Assembly: GCA_963782595.1 (NCBI GenBank) | Contig: CAWAKJ010000002.1 | Span: forward strand, 248,001-312,000 | Length of the DNA: 64,000 bases | Source of the DNA: JAMQPK01 sp963782595 | GTDB taxonomy: Bacteria > Acidobacteriota > Vicinamibacteria > Vicinamibacterales > JAMQPK01 | Direction of reading: 5' to 3' | Shown here: positions 34,944 through 43,370 of the stretch, in pieces | Position numbering within the stretch: position 1 is the first letter of the stretch | Layout of the letters: each line of letters starts with the position of its first letter | Program-made: the position numbers and the translations under genes | Notes under the pieces: model-generated | The model's input: only the letters and a program-made list of their open reading frames with translations | What the model was told of the DNA's origin: nothing | The model's database searches: none

Positions 34944-37900
34944 ATGTACATTGAGCTCCACACCGCCTCCGCTTTCAGTTTCCTGGAAGCCGCATCGTTA
35001 CCTGAAGCGCTCATCGATCAGGCGGCACGCTTCGGATATCCCGCTATCGCGCTGCTCGATCGCGATGGTGTGTACGGCGCGCCGCGTTTTCATCGCGCGG
35101 CAGCGGCGGCCGGCATCAAGGCCATCATCGGCGCCGAGCTCACGATCACCACAAACCTACGAACCCACGAACCTACGAACTCAACGAACCCCACGAACTT
35201 AACGAACCTGCGCTTGCCGGTTCTGGTGGAGACGGCCGAAGGCTATCGAAACCTGTGCCGGCTCATTACGCGCATGAAAATGCGCGCGCCGAAGGGGGAG
35301 GGCGCGCTCGACCTCGAAGAGCTCGAGGGCCAGACGCGCGGGCTCATTGCCTTCGCGGGACGCGAGCTGTTGCGATTCGAGAAGTACGGCGTGGGCGGGC
35401 TCGTCGATCCGCTCGTCGGGCTGTTCGGGCGCGACCGCGTGTATGTCGAGATTCAGCGGCATCTCCTGCGCGACCAGGACGCAGACACTCGCATGCTCAC
35501 CGATGTCGCCGACGCGTTTCACGTGCCGATCGTGGCGACCAACGGCGTGCGATTTGCCGATCCCCGCGAGCGCCCGTTGTTCGACGTGCTCACGTGCATC
35601 CACCACAAGACGACCCTCGCCGAGGCCGGCAGAAAGCTCGCGCGCAATGCCGAGCGCTATCTGAAGCCGCGCGAGGAGATGGCGCGGCTGTTTCGCGAGT
35701 GGCCAGCGGCGATCGCATCGACCGAGGCGATAGCCGAACGGATCGAATATACGATGGCCGATCTCGGGTATCGCTTCCCCGACTATCCGGTGCCGCCGGG
35801 CGAGACGCACGCGTCTTTTCTCCGGAAGCTGACCGATCTGGGCGCGCGCGAGCGCTATCGTCCGTATCACGACCAGGCCCGTGCGCAGATTGCGCGCGAG
35901 CTCGACCTCATCGAGCGGCTCGATCTGGCCGGCTACTTCCTGATCGTGTGGGATGTCGTCAATTTCTGCCGTCACAACGACATCCTCGTGCAGGGGCGCG
36001 GCTCGGCGGCCAACAGCGCCGTCTGCTACAGCCTCGGCATCACGGCGGTCGATCCGGTCGGGATGGATCTCCTCTTCGAGCGCTTCCTGTCGGAAGAGCG
36101 CGGCGAATGGCCCGACATCGATCTCGATCTGCCGAGCGGCGATCGCCGCGAGCGCGTGATCCAGCACGTGTACGAGAAATACGGGCGGCTTGGCGCGGCG
36201 ATGACGGCCAACGTCATCACCTATCGCGGCAAGAGTGCCGCGCGTGAAGTGGGGAAGACGCTCGGCATCGACGCCGCGCAGGTCGATCGCCTGTCGAAAG
36301 TGATGAATCAGTTCGAGTTCGTCGATCCCGCCGATACGTTGCGGAAGCGGATGGTGCAGGTGGGCTGCGATCTCGACCATCCGACGTTTCGATGGTTTGC
36401 CGAATTGTGGACGCGCATGCAGGACCTGCCGCGGCATCTCGGCCAGCATTCCGGCGGCATGGTGATCTGCCAGGGGCAACTCGACAGCGTCGTGCCGCTC
36501 GAGAACGCGAGCATGCCCGGACGCGTGGTCCTGCAATGGGACAAAGAAGACTGCGCCGACATGGGCCTCGTCAAAGTGGATCTGCTCGGCCTGGGCATGA
36601 TGGCTGTGCTGCAAGACGCGATCACGTTGGTGAACCAGCCCCAATCCCTAATCCCTAATCCCCAATCCCTGGTCGATTTGGCCCACCTTCCGCCCGACGA
36701 CCCGGCCGTTTACAAGATGCTGCAGGAAGCCGACACCATCGGCGTGTTCCAGGTGGAGTCGCGCGCGCAGATGGCGACGCTGCCGCGTCTCCATCCCGAG
36801 CGCTTCTACGATCTCGTCGTCGAGGTGGCGATTATTCGCCCGGGGCCGATCGTCGGCAACATGGTGCATCCCTATCTGAACCGGCGCGCCGGGCGCGAGG
36901 AAGTGGCCTATGCGCATCCGTCGCTCGAGCCGATTCTCGCGCGTACGCTCGGGGTGCCCCTGTTTCAGGAGCAACTGCTGCGGATGGCGATGGTCACCGC
37001 CGGCTTCACGGGCGGGCAGGCCGAAGATTTGCGGCGCGCGCTCGGCTTCAAGCGATCGGAAAAACGCATGAAGCAGGTCGAGATCAAGCTGCGCGAAGGG
37101 ATGGCGGCCAACGGCATCGTGGGCGATACGGCGGAGCAGATCATTTCATCGATCACCGCGTTTGCACTGTATGGATTTCCCGAGTCGCATGCCGCGAGCT
37201 TCGCGCTGCTGGCGTATGCGAGCGCGTATCTCAAGGTGCATTTTCCCGCCGCGTTCTATACAGCGCTGCTCAACAACCAGCCGATGGGGTTTTATCACCC
37301 GGCCACGCTCGTCAAAGACGCGCAGCGCCGCGGCGTCCGCTTTACCGGCATCGACGTGCAGCACTCGGATTGGCTGTGCCGTGTCGACGAGGATGGCTCC
37401 ATCCGTTTGGGATTGCGCTATGTGTCTGGATTGCGCGAAGAGATGGGACGTGCCTTGGAAAAAGCAGGGATTAGGGATCGGGGATTAGGGACTAGTCCAG
37501 TCACGCGTATCCCGGGTACATGCCCGAAGTGCGGGTGCGACGATCAGTCGATGATCGAGACGGTGAAGGCCGGGTCGTTTTTTTGCAACAACTGCGCCCA
37601 CGACTGGCACACGAACCCGACGAACTCCACGAACCTAACGAACCCAACGAACCAACTCCTTCTTCCCGTCGAACCACCTCCTCGCTTCCGGTCCGTTGAC
37701 GATCTCGTCAACCGAACCGGTATCGGCCGCGAAGAGCTCCAGACGCTGGCCGAGATCGGCGCCTTTGCCTCGTTCGGCTACGAGCGCCGCGAAGCGTTGT
37801 GGCAGGTGGAAAAGGCCATTCGCCCTGCTGGAGAACTCTTTCAGGGTGCAGAAGAGGGATTAGGGACTGGGGATTTGGGATTAGTGCCCCAATCCCTAAT

Positions 37901-38357
37901 CCCTGATCCCAAATCCCTTGAACAGTGTCCACTCCCACCAATGTCTGCGGAAGAGAGATTGGTAGCCGATTACGCAGGCACGCATTTGACGATCGGGCCA
38001 CACCCGATGGCGATGCGGCGCTCCGAGCTGGCGATGCGCGGCGTGTTGCGCGCCGTCGATCTGCCGCATGCGCGCAACGGGCGACGCATTCGCGTCGCCG
38101 GCAGCGTCATCACCCGACAGCGTCCGGGCACGGCGAAAGGGTTCGTGTTCCTCACTCTCGAAGACGAGACGGGCATCGCGAACGTGATCGTCCGGCCCGA
38201 TTTATTCGACCGCGACCGGCTGACGATTCTCGAGCAGCCGTTTCTGCTGGTGGACGGAATCTTGCAGAACCAGGATGGCGTTACGTCCGTGAAAGCCGAA
38301 CGTTTACACGCGCTTGCCGGCGCGTCGCTGGCGATCGACTCGCACGATTTTCATTAG
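34944..38357 (+). CDS. dnaE2: Error-prone DNA polymerase DnaE2 with in-frame repeat tracts
   Basis: This 1137-residue C-family polymerase is the catalytic partner of ImuA and ImuB. The PHP domain starts IELHTASAFSFLEAASLPEA. The palm has EWPDIDLDLPSGDRRERVIQ with D391, D393 and D395. The C-terminal OB domain has RVAGSVITRQRPGTAKGFVF LTLEDE. Five repeat-encoded tracts lie in frame: PTNSTNPTNLTN near residue 78, PQSLIPNPQSL near 570, RDRGLGT near 846, NPTNSTNLTNPTN near 892, and LGTGDLGLVPQSLIPDPKSL near 978. Between the third and fourth lies a four-Cys zinc-ribbon-like insert (C860, C863, C881, C884) not typical of DnaE2. No strong ribosome binding site precedes the ATG. Confidence 0.93.
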   Translation: MYIELHTASAFSFLEAASLPEALIDQAARFGYPAIALLDRDGVYGAPRFHRAAAAAGIKAIIGAELTITTNLRTHEPTNSTNPTNLTNLRLPVLVETAEGYRNLCRLITRMKMRAPKGEGALDLEELEGQTRGLIAFAGRELLRFEKYGVGGLVDPLVGLFGRDRVYVEIQRHLLRDQDADTRMLTDVADAFHVPIVATNGVRFADPRERPLFDVLTCIHHKTTLAEAGRKLARNAERYLKPREEMARLFREWPAAIASTEAIAERIEYTMADLGYRFPDYPVPPGETHASFLRKLTDLGARERYRPYHDQARAQIARELDLIERLDLAGYFLIVWDVVNFCRHNDILVQGRGSAANSAVCYSLGITAVDPVGMDLLFERFLSEERGEWPDIDLDLPSGDRRERVIQHVYEKYGRLGAAMTANVITYRGKSAAREVGKTLGIDAAQVDRLSKVMNQFEFVDPADTLRKRMVQVGCDLDHPTFRWFAELWTRMQDLPRHLGQHSGGMVICQGQLDSVVPLENASMPGRVVLQWDKEDCADMGLVKVDLLGLGMMAVLQDAITLVNQPQSLIPNPQSLVDLAHLPPDDPAVYKMLQEADTIGVFQVESRAQMATLPRLHPERFYDLVVEVAIIRPGPIVGNMVHPYLNRRAGREEVAYAHPSLEPILARTLGVPLFQEQLLRMAMVTAGFTGGQAEDLRRALGFKRSEKRMKQVEIKLREGMAANGIVGDTAEQIISSITAFALYGFPESHAASFALLAYASAYLKVHFPAAFYTALLNNQPMGFYHPATLVKDAQRRGVRFTGIDVQHSDWLCRVDEDGSIRLGLRYVSGLREEMGRALEKAGIRDRGLGTSPVTRIPGTCPKCGCDDQSMIETVKAGSFFCNNCAHDWHTNPTNSTNLTNPTNQLLLPVEPPPRFRSVDDLVNRTGIGREELQTLAEIGAFASFGYERREALWQVEKAIRPAGELFQGAEEGLGTGDLGLVPQSLIPDPKSLEQCPLPPMSAEERLVADYAGTHLTIGPHPMAMRRSELAMRGVLRAVDLPHARNGRRIRVAGSVITRQRPGTAKGFVFLTLEDETGIANVIVRPDLFDRDRLTILEQPFLLVDGILQNQDGVTSVKAERLHALAGASLAIDSHDFH
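35151..35210. repeat. ACGAACCNN array inside dnaE2 (first tract)
   Basis: Units of 8-9 bases (ACGAACCC, ACGAACCT, ACGAACTCA, ACGAACCCC, ACGAACTTA, ACGAACCTG) encode a Thr-Asn-rich loop in the PHP domain. The same family occurs at 33411-33436 in imuB, at 37610-37655 in dnaE2, and in inverted form at about 23126-23139. Confidence 0.85.
36640..36671. repeat. CCCTAAT/CCCCAAT heptamer array inside dnaE2
   Basis: CCAATCC, CTAATCC, CTAATCC, CCAATCC, CTGGTCG, encoding PQSLIPNPQSL between VDLLGLGMMAVLQDA and LAHLPPDDPAVYKML, which are contiguous in ordinary DnaE2 proteins. Confidence 0.85.
37467..37655. repeat. Inverted heptamer tract, zinc-ribbon insert and ACGAACCNN tract in dnaE2
   Basis: GGGATTAGGGATCGGGGATT near 37468 is the heptamer family in reverse orientation. 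It is followed by 37521-37600 encoding C-P-K-C-G and C-N-N-C, then by five ACGAACCNN nonamers (37610-37655) encoding Thr-Asn-Pro/Ser/Leu repeats. The whole block is a repeat-bounded insertion. Confidence 0.75.
37857..37919. repeat. Back-to-back GGGATTA/TAATCCC heptamers inside dnaE2
   Basis: Four reverse units (GGGATTA, GGGACTG, GGGATTT, GGGATTA) meet four forward units (CCAATCC, CTAATCC, CTGATCC, CAAATCC) across GTGCC, giving a hairpin of about 28 bases per arm within coding sequence. Confidence 0.85.
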
Positions 38358-38419
38358 CGCCTGTGGTAATCTAACTCCTTAATTTCACAGTATTTCTTCT
38401 TTTCTCGAGAGGCTCTCAG

Positions 38420-40822
38420 ATGAGAAGTTCAGGTCTCCTGGCGTTGCTCATGTGGCTGGCCGTGCTGGCGTCGCCCGTATTCGCACAGGCACCGGTCGGC
38501 GAGCGTCGCATCGATGTCACCGTACTCGACTCGCAAGGGCTGCCGATTGTCGGGGCACAGGTGACGGCCATGTTACCTGTCGGCAACCTCAGCCGGACGG
38601 CCACCAGCTCGAGCGAGCGGTTCATGCTCGAAGGGCTGGCGCCCGGCGTCTACACGCTGCGAGTGTCGGCCACGGGCTTCCAGATGCAGCAGTTGACGGT
38701 CGACATCACGACCCAATCCGAGGCCGTCGAAGTGCGGCTGCGGATTGCCGGCCCGACCGAGCAGCTCGTGGTCACGCCCACGCGTTCCGAGCAGCGTGTG
38801 GCCGACGTGCCGGCGAGCATCAGCGTCGTCACCAATGTCCAGATCGAACAGTCGCCCGCGGTCGTCGCCGACGATGTGCTGAGGCAGGTGCCGACCTTCA
38901 GCCTGTTCCGCCGTACTAGCAGCCTTGCCGCGAATCCAACGGCGCAGGGTGTGTCGCTGCGCGGGATCGGTCCGAGCGGTGTCAGCCGGACGCTCGTCCT
39001 TCTCGACGACATTCCCTTCAACGATCCGTTTGGCGGCTGGGTGTACTGGACGCGCGTGCCCATGATGAATGCCGACCGCATTGAAATCATCGACGGGGCC
39101 TCGTCCAGCCTCTACGGCAACTACGCGATGGGCGGCGTCATCAACATCGTGACCAATCGCCCGACCCCGCGCACCGTCATCTTCAAGCCGCAGTACGGCA
39201 GCCGCTCGACGCCCAAGATGGATCTGTTTGCCAGCGACGTGTGGGGCAGGCTCGGCCTCACCTTCGACGCCACGACGCTGCAGACCGATGGCTACAGGAT
39301 CGTGGCCGAGGAAGAGCGCGGCCCGATCGACAACGAAGCCAACGTGCGCTATCAGAACGTCAGTGCGAAGCTCGACTACAACCCGACCGATCGCGTGAAC
39401 ATGTTCTTCCGGTTCGGCGTGTTCGACGAAGAGCGCAACAACGGCAAGATTGGCGAGCTCAACGACACGAACTGGAAATACGGCAACGGCGGCGTGCGCC
39501 TCAGATTTTCAGAGGGCAGCAACATCGAGGGCCGGGTGTTCTTCGATAGCTCGGATTTCTTTCAGAACACCTTTGCCGTCGGGGCCACCGCGATCCCGCC
39601 GCGCAGCCAGAGCAATCTGTCGCTCGAGAAGACAGTGCCGACCAACGCCGTGGGGTCGATGATTCAGTGGTCGCGTCCATTCCAACTGGCGAACCGCTCG
39701 CACGTCATCTCGGCCGGAACAGACTTCCGGTGGATCGACGGCGACAGCGACGAGCTGACCTACGCACTGGCAACCGGCCTGACGCCGCTGATTCACCGCG
39801 TCGCGGGTGGCACGCAGCGGTTCTTCGGCATGTTTGCACAGGACCTGATCGAGGTCTCGCCGAAGCTGCAGTTGACGCTGAGCGCGCGTATCGACAGCTG
39901 GAACAACTTCGACGCGCACAATCGTGAGACCACCATCGCGACCAACCTGCCGACGGCCGCGCATCGAGACTCGCTCCCCGATAAGTCCGATACCACGGTC
40001 AGCCCGCGGGTAGCCGCACTCTATCGTGCAACCGACCGTGTGTCTGTGTGGGGAAGTGTCAGCAAGGGATTCCGTGCGCCGACGCTGAAGGAGCTCTACA
40101 GCCCGTTCCGCGTCGGGCAGGTTCTGACCCTGGCAAACGAGACGCTTGGCCCCGAGCGGCTGACCGGCCAGGAAATTGGCGCCAGCATCGCGGCCACCGA
40201 TCGCGTCACGGTTCGCGGCACGTTTTTCAATAACCGGGTGTCCAACCCGATTGCCAACGTCACCGTCGCCAGCAACAACGTTCCTGCGACGCCGGGTTGC
40301 GCGGGTGTGCCCATCTGCCGGCAGCTCCGCAACCTCGGGAGCACGAACATTGCGGGGTTTCAGACCGACGTGGCATACCGCGTGAACGGCCACTTTGGCG
40401 TGTCGGGGGCGTACGTCTTCGACATCGCGAAAGTGCACGAATCGACAGTCGATGCCGTCGGGAACGATCTCACGGGCAAGTATCTCGCTGAGGTGCCGAA
40501 GCATCGGATGTCGTTCGGGGTGAACTACACGAATCCGCGGTTCGTCAATGTCGCGATCGAGAATCAGTTCGTGGGTCACCAGTTCGACGACGACTTGAAT
40601 ACCGTGGCGATTTTTCAGAACATCCCCGACAAGCGGGAGGTGGGCCTTCCGAAGTACAACGTGATGAACCTCACGGTGGCGCGCAGCATCAATCGCACCG
40701 TGGACGTGTTCGTCGGCGTGCAGAACCTCTTCGGCACGACCTACTTCGTTGGGACCAATCCGACGACGATCGGAACGCCACGGCTGGTCAATGGCGGAAT
40801 CCGCCTCAAGGTGGGACGGTAG
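38420..40822 (+). CDS. TonB-dependent receptor with N-terminal carboxypeptidase-regulatory-like domain
   Basis: An 800-residue outer-membrane receptor for energised uptake of a metal chelate, vitamin or oligosaccharide. The signal peptide ends SPVFAQA. Residues 30-105 are an Ig-like CarboxypepD_reg domain (DVTVLDSQGLPIVGAQVTAM, ending VEVRLRIAG). The TonB plug follows (VVTPTRSEQRVADVPASISV, RGIGPSGVSRTLVLLDDIPF, IEIIDGASSSLYGNYAMGGV). The rest is barrel with TonB receptor repeats (VSKGFRAPTLKELYSPFRVG) and a C-terminal VGVQNLFGTTYFVGTNPTTI. The last residue is Arg rather than an aromatic. No riboswitch or Fur box is evident upstream; GAGAGG lies close to the ATG. Confidence 0.93.
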   Translation: MRSSGLLALLMWLAVLASPVFAQAPVGERRIDVTVLDSQGLPIVGAQVTAMLPVGNLSRTATSSSERFMLEGLAPGVYTLRVSATGFQMQQLTVDITTQSEAVEVRLRIAGPTEQLVVTPTRSEQRVADVPASISVVTNVQIEQSPAVVADDVLRQVPTFSLFRRTSSLAANPTAQGVSLRGIGPSGVSRTLVLLDDIPFNDPFGGWVYWTRVPMMNADRIEIIDGASSSLYGNYAMGGVINIVTNRPTPRTVIFKPQYGSRSTPKMDLFASDVWGRLGLTFDATTLQTDGYRIVAEEERGPIDNEANVRYQNVSAKLDYNPTDRVNMFFRFGVFDEERNNGKIGELNDTNWKYGNGGVRLRFSEGSNIEGRVFFDSSDFFQNTFAVGATAIPPRSQSNLSLEKTVPTNAVGSMIQWSRPFQLANRSHVISAGTDFRWIDGDSDELTYALATGLTPLIHRVAGGTQRFFGMFAQDLIEVSPKLQLTLSARIDSWNNFDAHNRETTIATNLPTAAHRDSLPDKSDTTVSPRVAALYRATDRVSVWGSVSKGFRAPTLKELYSPFRVGQVLTLANETLGPERLTGQEIGASIAATDRVTVRGTFFNNRVSNPIANVTVASNNVPATPGCAGVPICRQLRNLGSTNIAGFQTDVAYRVNGHFGVSGAYVFDIAKVHESTVDAVGNDLTGKYLAEVPKHRMSFGVNYTNPRFVNVAIENQFVGHQFDDDLNTVAIFQNIPDKREVGLPKYNVMNLTVARSINRTVDVFVGVQNLFGTTYFVGTNPTTIGTPRLVNGGIRLKVGR

Positions 40823-40861
40823 TCAAGACAACCAGGGCATCCGAGTCCCGCTTCGCTGGTC

Positions 40862-41098
40862 TTTGACGCAGAGGCACGGAGCTCTGGCATCGATGTCGCG
40901 CCGTTGGCGCGCGCGGAAAAGAAAACAGCCGAAGTACAAGAGCCGCACGATACTCGCTCTTGGACTTCGGCTGTTTTCTTTCCCGCGCGTGGGCCGCGGT
41001 CGCGGCCCACGACGTCGATGCCTCCGGCAGAGCCTGCTGACGCACCCCGCAGAGGTGATCGCGCGTTTTCTCCGCGGCTCTGCGCCTCTGCGTCGAAA
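40862..41098. repeat. Large multi-stem inverted repeat (possible miniature mobile element)
   Basis: Three nested arm pairs share one centre. Outer: TTTGACGCAGAGGCACGGAG near 40862 with GCCTCTGCGTCGAAA near 41084-41098. Middle: GGCATCGATGTCG (40886-40898) with CGACGTCGATGCC (41010-41022). Inner: AAAGAAAACAGCCGAAGTAC at about 40918 with ACTTCGGCTGTTTTCTTT near 40965-40982. A separate perfect hairpin GGGCCGCGGTCGCGGCCC sits at 40991-41008. No coding potential is seen. It fills the gap between the TonB receptor and the radical SAM gene; either convergent gene might use it as a terminator. Confidence 0.75.
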
Positions 41099-41120
41099 TC
41101 GGCAGATTCAGCGCCCGACC

Positions 41121-42101
41121 CTACCTGGTGACGAAGCTCTCCCGGACTTCTCTGACTCGATTTCCAATCTTGAACGACGCGTCAAACAGCTTGCCTACCG
41201 GAATACCGCCCGGGAGCTTGTGCCGGCCGACGGCGGCCAGCGCGGCGGAGGCGATGCAGCCACAATTGGCGCAGTCGGGGTTCCCGCCGAACTGGCAGGG
41301 CGTGATCGGATTCTCGAAGTTGGCAGACACACACGCGGTGGTCTTCGCAAAGATGCAGTCATCCGGCGAATGCGGTGGCAGCACGTAGGACTCGAGCAAG
41401 GCCTTGGGCGTGCGCAGCTTGGGGTACTTCGTGCGCATAGCGAGCAGGTCGGCGACGACTCTCTCGCGGTCGACCTTCGTCAGACGCTCGGTCGAAATTT
41501 CGCCGACCTGCGGCGTGTACAGGCTGATCCAGATTTGCGACACCGCCTGGTTGGCCGACCAGAATCTCGCGAACTCTTCGAGGTACCCCTCGCGCCGCAC
41601 CTGCTGCCGGGTGACGGTGCAGTGCACGCGGATGTCGTGGCCCTCGATGTGTTTGAGGATGCGCTCGTAAGTGGCCGGCTTCCGCCGCTCGTCGTGCTCG
41701 GGCTGCAAGCCATCGATCGAGACGACCAGCTGCAGGCGCCGCAGCCCGGCCCACTCGATGGGAATCTGACGCACGGCGCTCGTGACGACCTGCGTGTAGA
41801 TGCCCATCTCGGCCATCCGCGGCAGAATCTCGCTGAGCTCGCGAAAGCGGACGAGCGGCTCGCCGCCGACGATCGACACGTGCAGCGGCTTGAATTTGTC
41901 GAGCAGCGCAAACATCGCGTCCACGAGCTGCTGGCCCTTGAAGTCCTGCAGCTCGCGCAGCTTGATCTCTCCGCCCAGATGATCGCTGCCGTACGCATAG
42001 CACCCGGGGCACGTCAGCGGACACTCCCGCGTAATCTCAATCGAGAGGTTCGGTTGATAGCCCGCGAGAATTTTGCCCCACGCCCGGATGATGCCTTCCA
42101 T
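41121..42101 (-). CDS. Radical SAM protein with C-terminal cysteine cluster
   Basis: A 326-residue radical SAM enzyme. The [4Fe-4S] binding motif is C-x3-C-x2-C in ITRECPLTCPGCYAYG, and HVSIVGGEPLVRF is the SAM-binding GGE motif. The C-terminal part has seven cysteines (CIFAKTTACVSAN, then CQFGGNPDCANCGCIA), as in SPASM/auxiliary-cluster enzymes that modify peptides or cofactors. ATG 42101 has AAGGAG 4 bases upstream and is preferred over GTG 42125. No peptide substrate gene is evident next to it. The substrate is unknown; a lipid or hopanoid role (HpnH-like core) is an alternative. Confidence 0.82.
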   Translation of the reverse strand: MEGIIRAWGKILAGYQPNLSIEITRECPLTCPGCYAYGSDHLGGEIKLRELQDFKGQQLVDAMFALLDKFKPLHVSIVGGEPLVRFRELSEILPRMAEMGIYTQVVTSAVRQIPIEWAGLRRLQLVVSIDGLQPEHDERRKPATYERILKHIEGHDIRVHCTVTRQQVRREGYLEEFARFWSANQAVSQIWISLYTPQVGEISTERLTKVDRERVVADLLAMRTKYPKLRTPKALLESYVLPPHSPDDCIFAKTTACVSANFENPITPCQFGGNPDCANCGCIASAALAAVGRHKLPGGIPVGKLFDASFKIGNRVREVRESFVTR

Positions 42102-42159
42102 TCCGCTCCTTGCCGCCTCGAACACCGTTCGACGGATTCACCACTGTACCAGAACGCGA

Positions 42160-42261
42160 GAAGGTTGGCTTGCCAGCCGTAGCTCGTGCGAGCTGTGGGG
42201 GGTCCGCCTTCGCCAAGGCTACGGCGGACAACCTTCGGGTGAGTTTTGAGCGAAGGTTGGC
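42160..42261. repeat. Extragenic palindrome flanked by GAAGGTTGGC direct repeats
   Basis: GTCCGCC and GGCGGAC (42202-42229) pair around TTCGCCAAGGCTAC, a variant of the GTCCGGC palindromes at 6733 and 49260. GAAGGTTGGC occurs at 42160-42169 and 42252-42261. The second copy runs into CATAAT (42261-42266), a possible -10 box for the SET gene. Confidence 0.6.
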
Positions 42262-42286
42262 ATAATGTCCCTCTGAACGGGAGCCC

Positions 42287-42679
42287 ATGATCACACGTCG
42301 TCGTTCGAAACTGCACGGTTGGGGAGTGTTTGCCACGCAGACGATCCCGAAAAACAAGCGCATCATCGACTATGCTGGAGAGAAGATCTCGCACCAGCAG
42401 AGCTTGCGGCGCGAAACGCGCTACATGAAGCAAGGCGCGATCTGGTGCTTCCAGATCAACCGCCGCTGGGTGCGCGACGCCGCAGTAGGAGGAAATCTGG
42501 CGCGCTTCATCAACCACTCGTGCAAAGGCAATTGCTACGTGCACATCGTCGGCGATGTCATCTGGATTCGGGCCGCGCGGAAGATCCGCACGGGCGAAGA
42601 GCTGACGTACGACTACATGACCGATGGCGAGGGACAGATCCGCTGCCGCTGCAGGCCGGGGTGCCAGCGGCTGCTCTAG
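42287..42679 (+). CDS. SET domain protein-lysine methyltransferase-like
   Basis: A 130-residue stand-alone SET domain. It opens SKLHGWGVFATQTIPKNKRI. The catalytic core is NLARFINHSCKGNCY (N-H-S-C, the SAM-binding knot) and GEELTYDYMTD (catalytic Tyr). The end CRCRPGCQRLL is a post-SET-like zinc motif. Such small bacterial SET proteins are usually called lysine methyltransferases; targets here are unknown. GGGAG lies just before the ATG. The ORF start MITRRRSKLHGWGVF is typical for the group. Confidence 0.9.
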   Translation: MITRRRSKLHGWGVFATQTIPKNKRIIDYAGEKISHQQSLRRETRYMKQGAIWCFQINRRWVRDAAVGGNLARFINHSCKGNCYVHIVGDVIWIRAARKIRTGEELTYDYMTDGEGQIRCRCRPGCQRLL

Positions 42680-42682
42680 CCC

Positions 42683-42710
42683 GTAGTCTGTAGCCAGTAG
42701 CCGGTAGTCA
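42683..42710. repeat. GTAGYCN heptamer array at the start of the YqiA-like gene
   Basis: Four units GTAGTCT, GTAGCCA, GTAGCCG, GTAGTCA fill the space between the SET stop and the next ATG. The last A of the array is the first base of that ATG. No ribosome binding site remains. Confidence 0.8.
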
Positions 42711-43360
42711 TGCACGTCTTCTATCTCCACGGCTTCGCTTCGTCCCCTCAATCATCGAAGGCGACCTTCTTCGCCGAACGCTTTGCGGCGCGGGGCATCC
42801 AGATGGAATGCCCCGACCTGAATCAGCCCGATTTTTCAACGCTGACCGTCTCGCGAATGCTGGAGCAGCTCGACGCGCGGCTTGCCGCACTCGCGCCAGG
42901 CGGCGTGGTGCTTATCGGGTCGAGCCTGGGCGGATTGGTCGCCATCGAGGCGGCCGCGCGCCAGGCCAGAGCCGCGACACACCCGATTACCCGGCTGATA
43001 CTTCTGGCGCCAGCCGTGGAGCTCGAGTGGGCAAAATGGACCGAAGTGGCGTCGGCCGGCATCGACGCCTGGCAGATGGTGGGCGAGATCGACGTGTTTC
43101 ACTTTGCGTACGAGGAGCCACGTCGGCTGAAATTTGCGTTCTACGAGGACGCGGTGCGCTACGACGCGTCCGGCCGGCGGCTACCGCAGCCGATGCTCAT
43201 CTTCCAGGGCCGCTGCGACGAATCGGTCAGCCCGGTCGCGGTCGAGCGATTCGCGGCTGCGCAGTCGAACGCAGTCCTGTACATGCTGGAAGACGGCCAC
43301 CAGTTGAAGAACAGCCTCGAGTTCATCTGGGAGAAGACAGCGGCGGCGTTGGGCCTATAA
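42710..43360 (+). CDS. YqiA/YcfP-like alpha/beta hydrolase (esterase)
   Basis: A 216-residue hydrolase: FYLHGFASSPQSSKATFFAE is the classic YqiA opening. The nucleophile elbow is LIGSSLGGLVAIEAA (G-S-S-L-G). The acid is probably in FQGRCDESVSP and the histidine in LEDGHQLKNSLEF. Relatives are cytoplasmic esterases of unknown physiological substrate. The stop overlaps the -10 box (TATAAT) of the next gene. Confidence 0.87.
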   Translation: MHVFYLHGFASSPQSSKATFFAERFAARGIQMECPDLNQPDFSTLTVSRMLEQLDARLAALAPGGVVLIGSSLGGLVAIEAAARQARAATHPITRLILLAPAVELEWAKWTEVASAGIDAWQMVGEIDVFHFAYEEPRRLKFAFYEDAVRYDASGRRLPQPMLIFQGRCDESVSPVAVERFAAAQSNAVLYMLEDGHQLKNSLEFIWEKTAAALGL

Positions 43361-43361
43361 T
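43356..43361 (+). promoter_or_regulatory. Consensus -10 box TATAAT before msrP
   Basis: TATAAT ends 9 bases before the msrP ATG and overlaps the stop codon of the upstream gene. It would give an almost leaderless mRNA. No -35 consensus at the right distance. Confidence 0.5.
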
Positions 43362-43370
43362 TGCCTGGTT

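Noticed and set aside
35151..35210. Tandem repeats as a CRISPR array
   Set aside because: Units are 8-9 bases without spacers, and no cas gene is in the window.
36640..37919. CCCTAAT repeats as telomere-like ends
   Set aside because: The arrays are short, internal, degenerate and in coding sequence in both orientations; nothing indicates a chromosome end.
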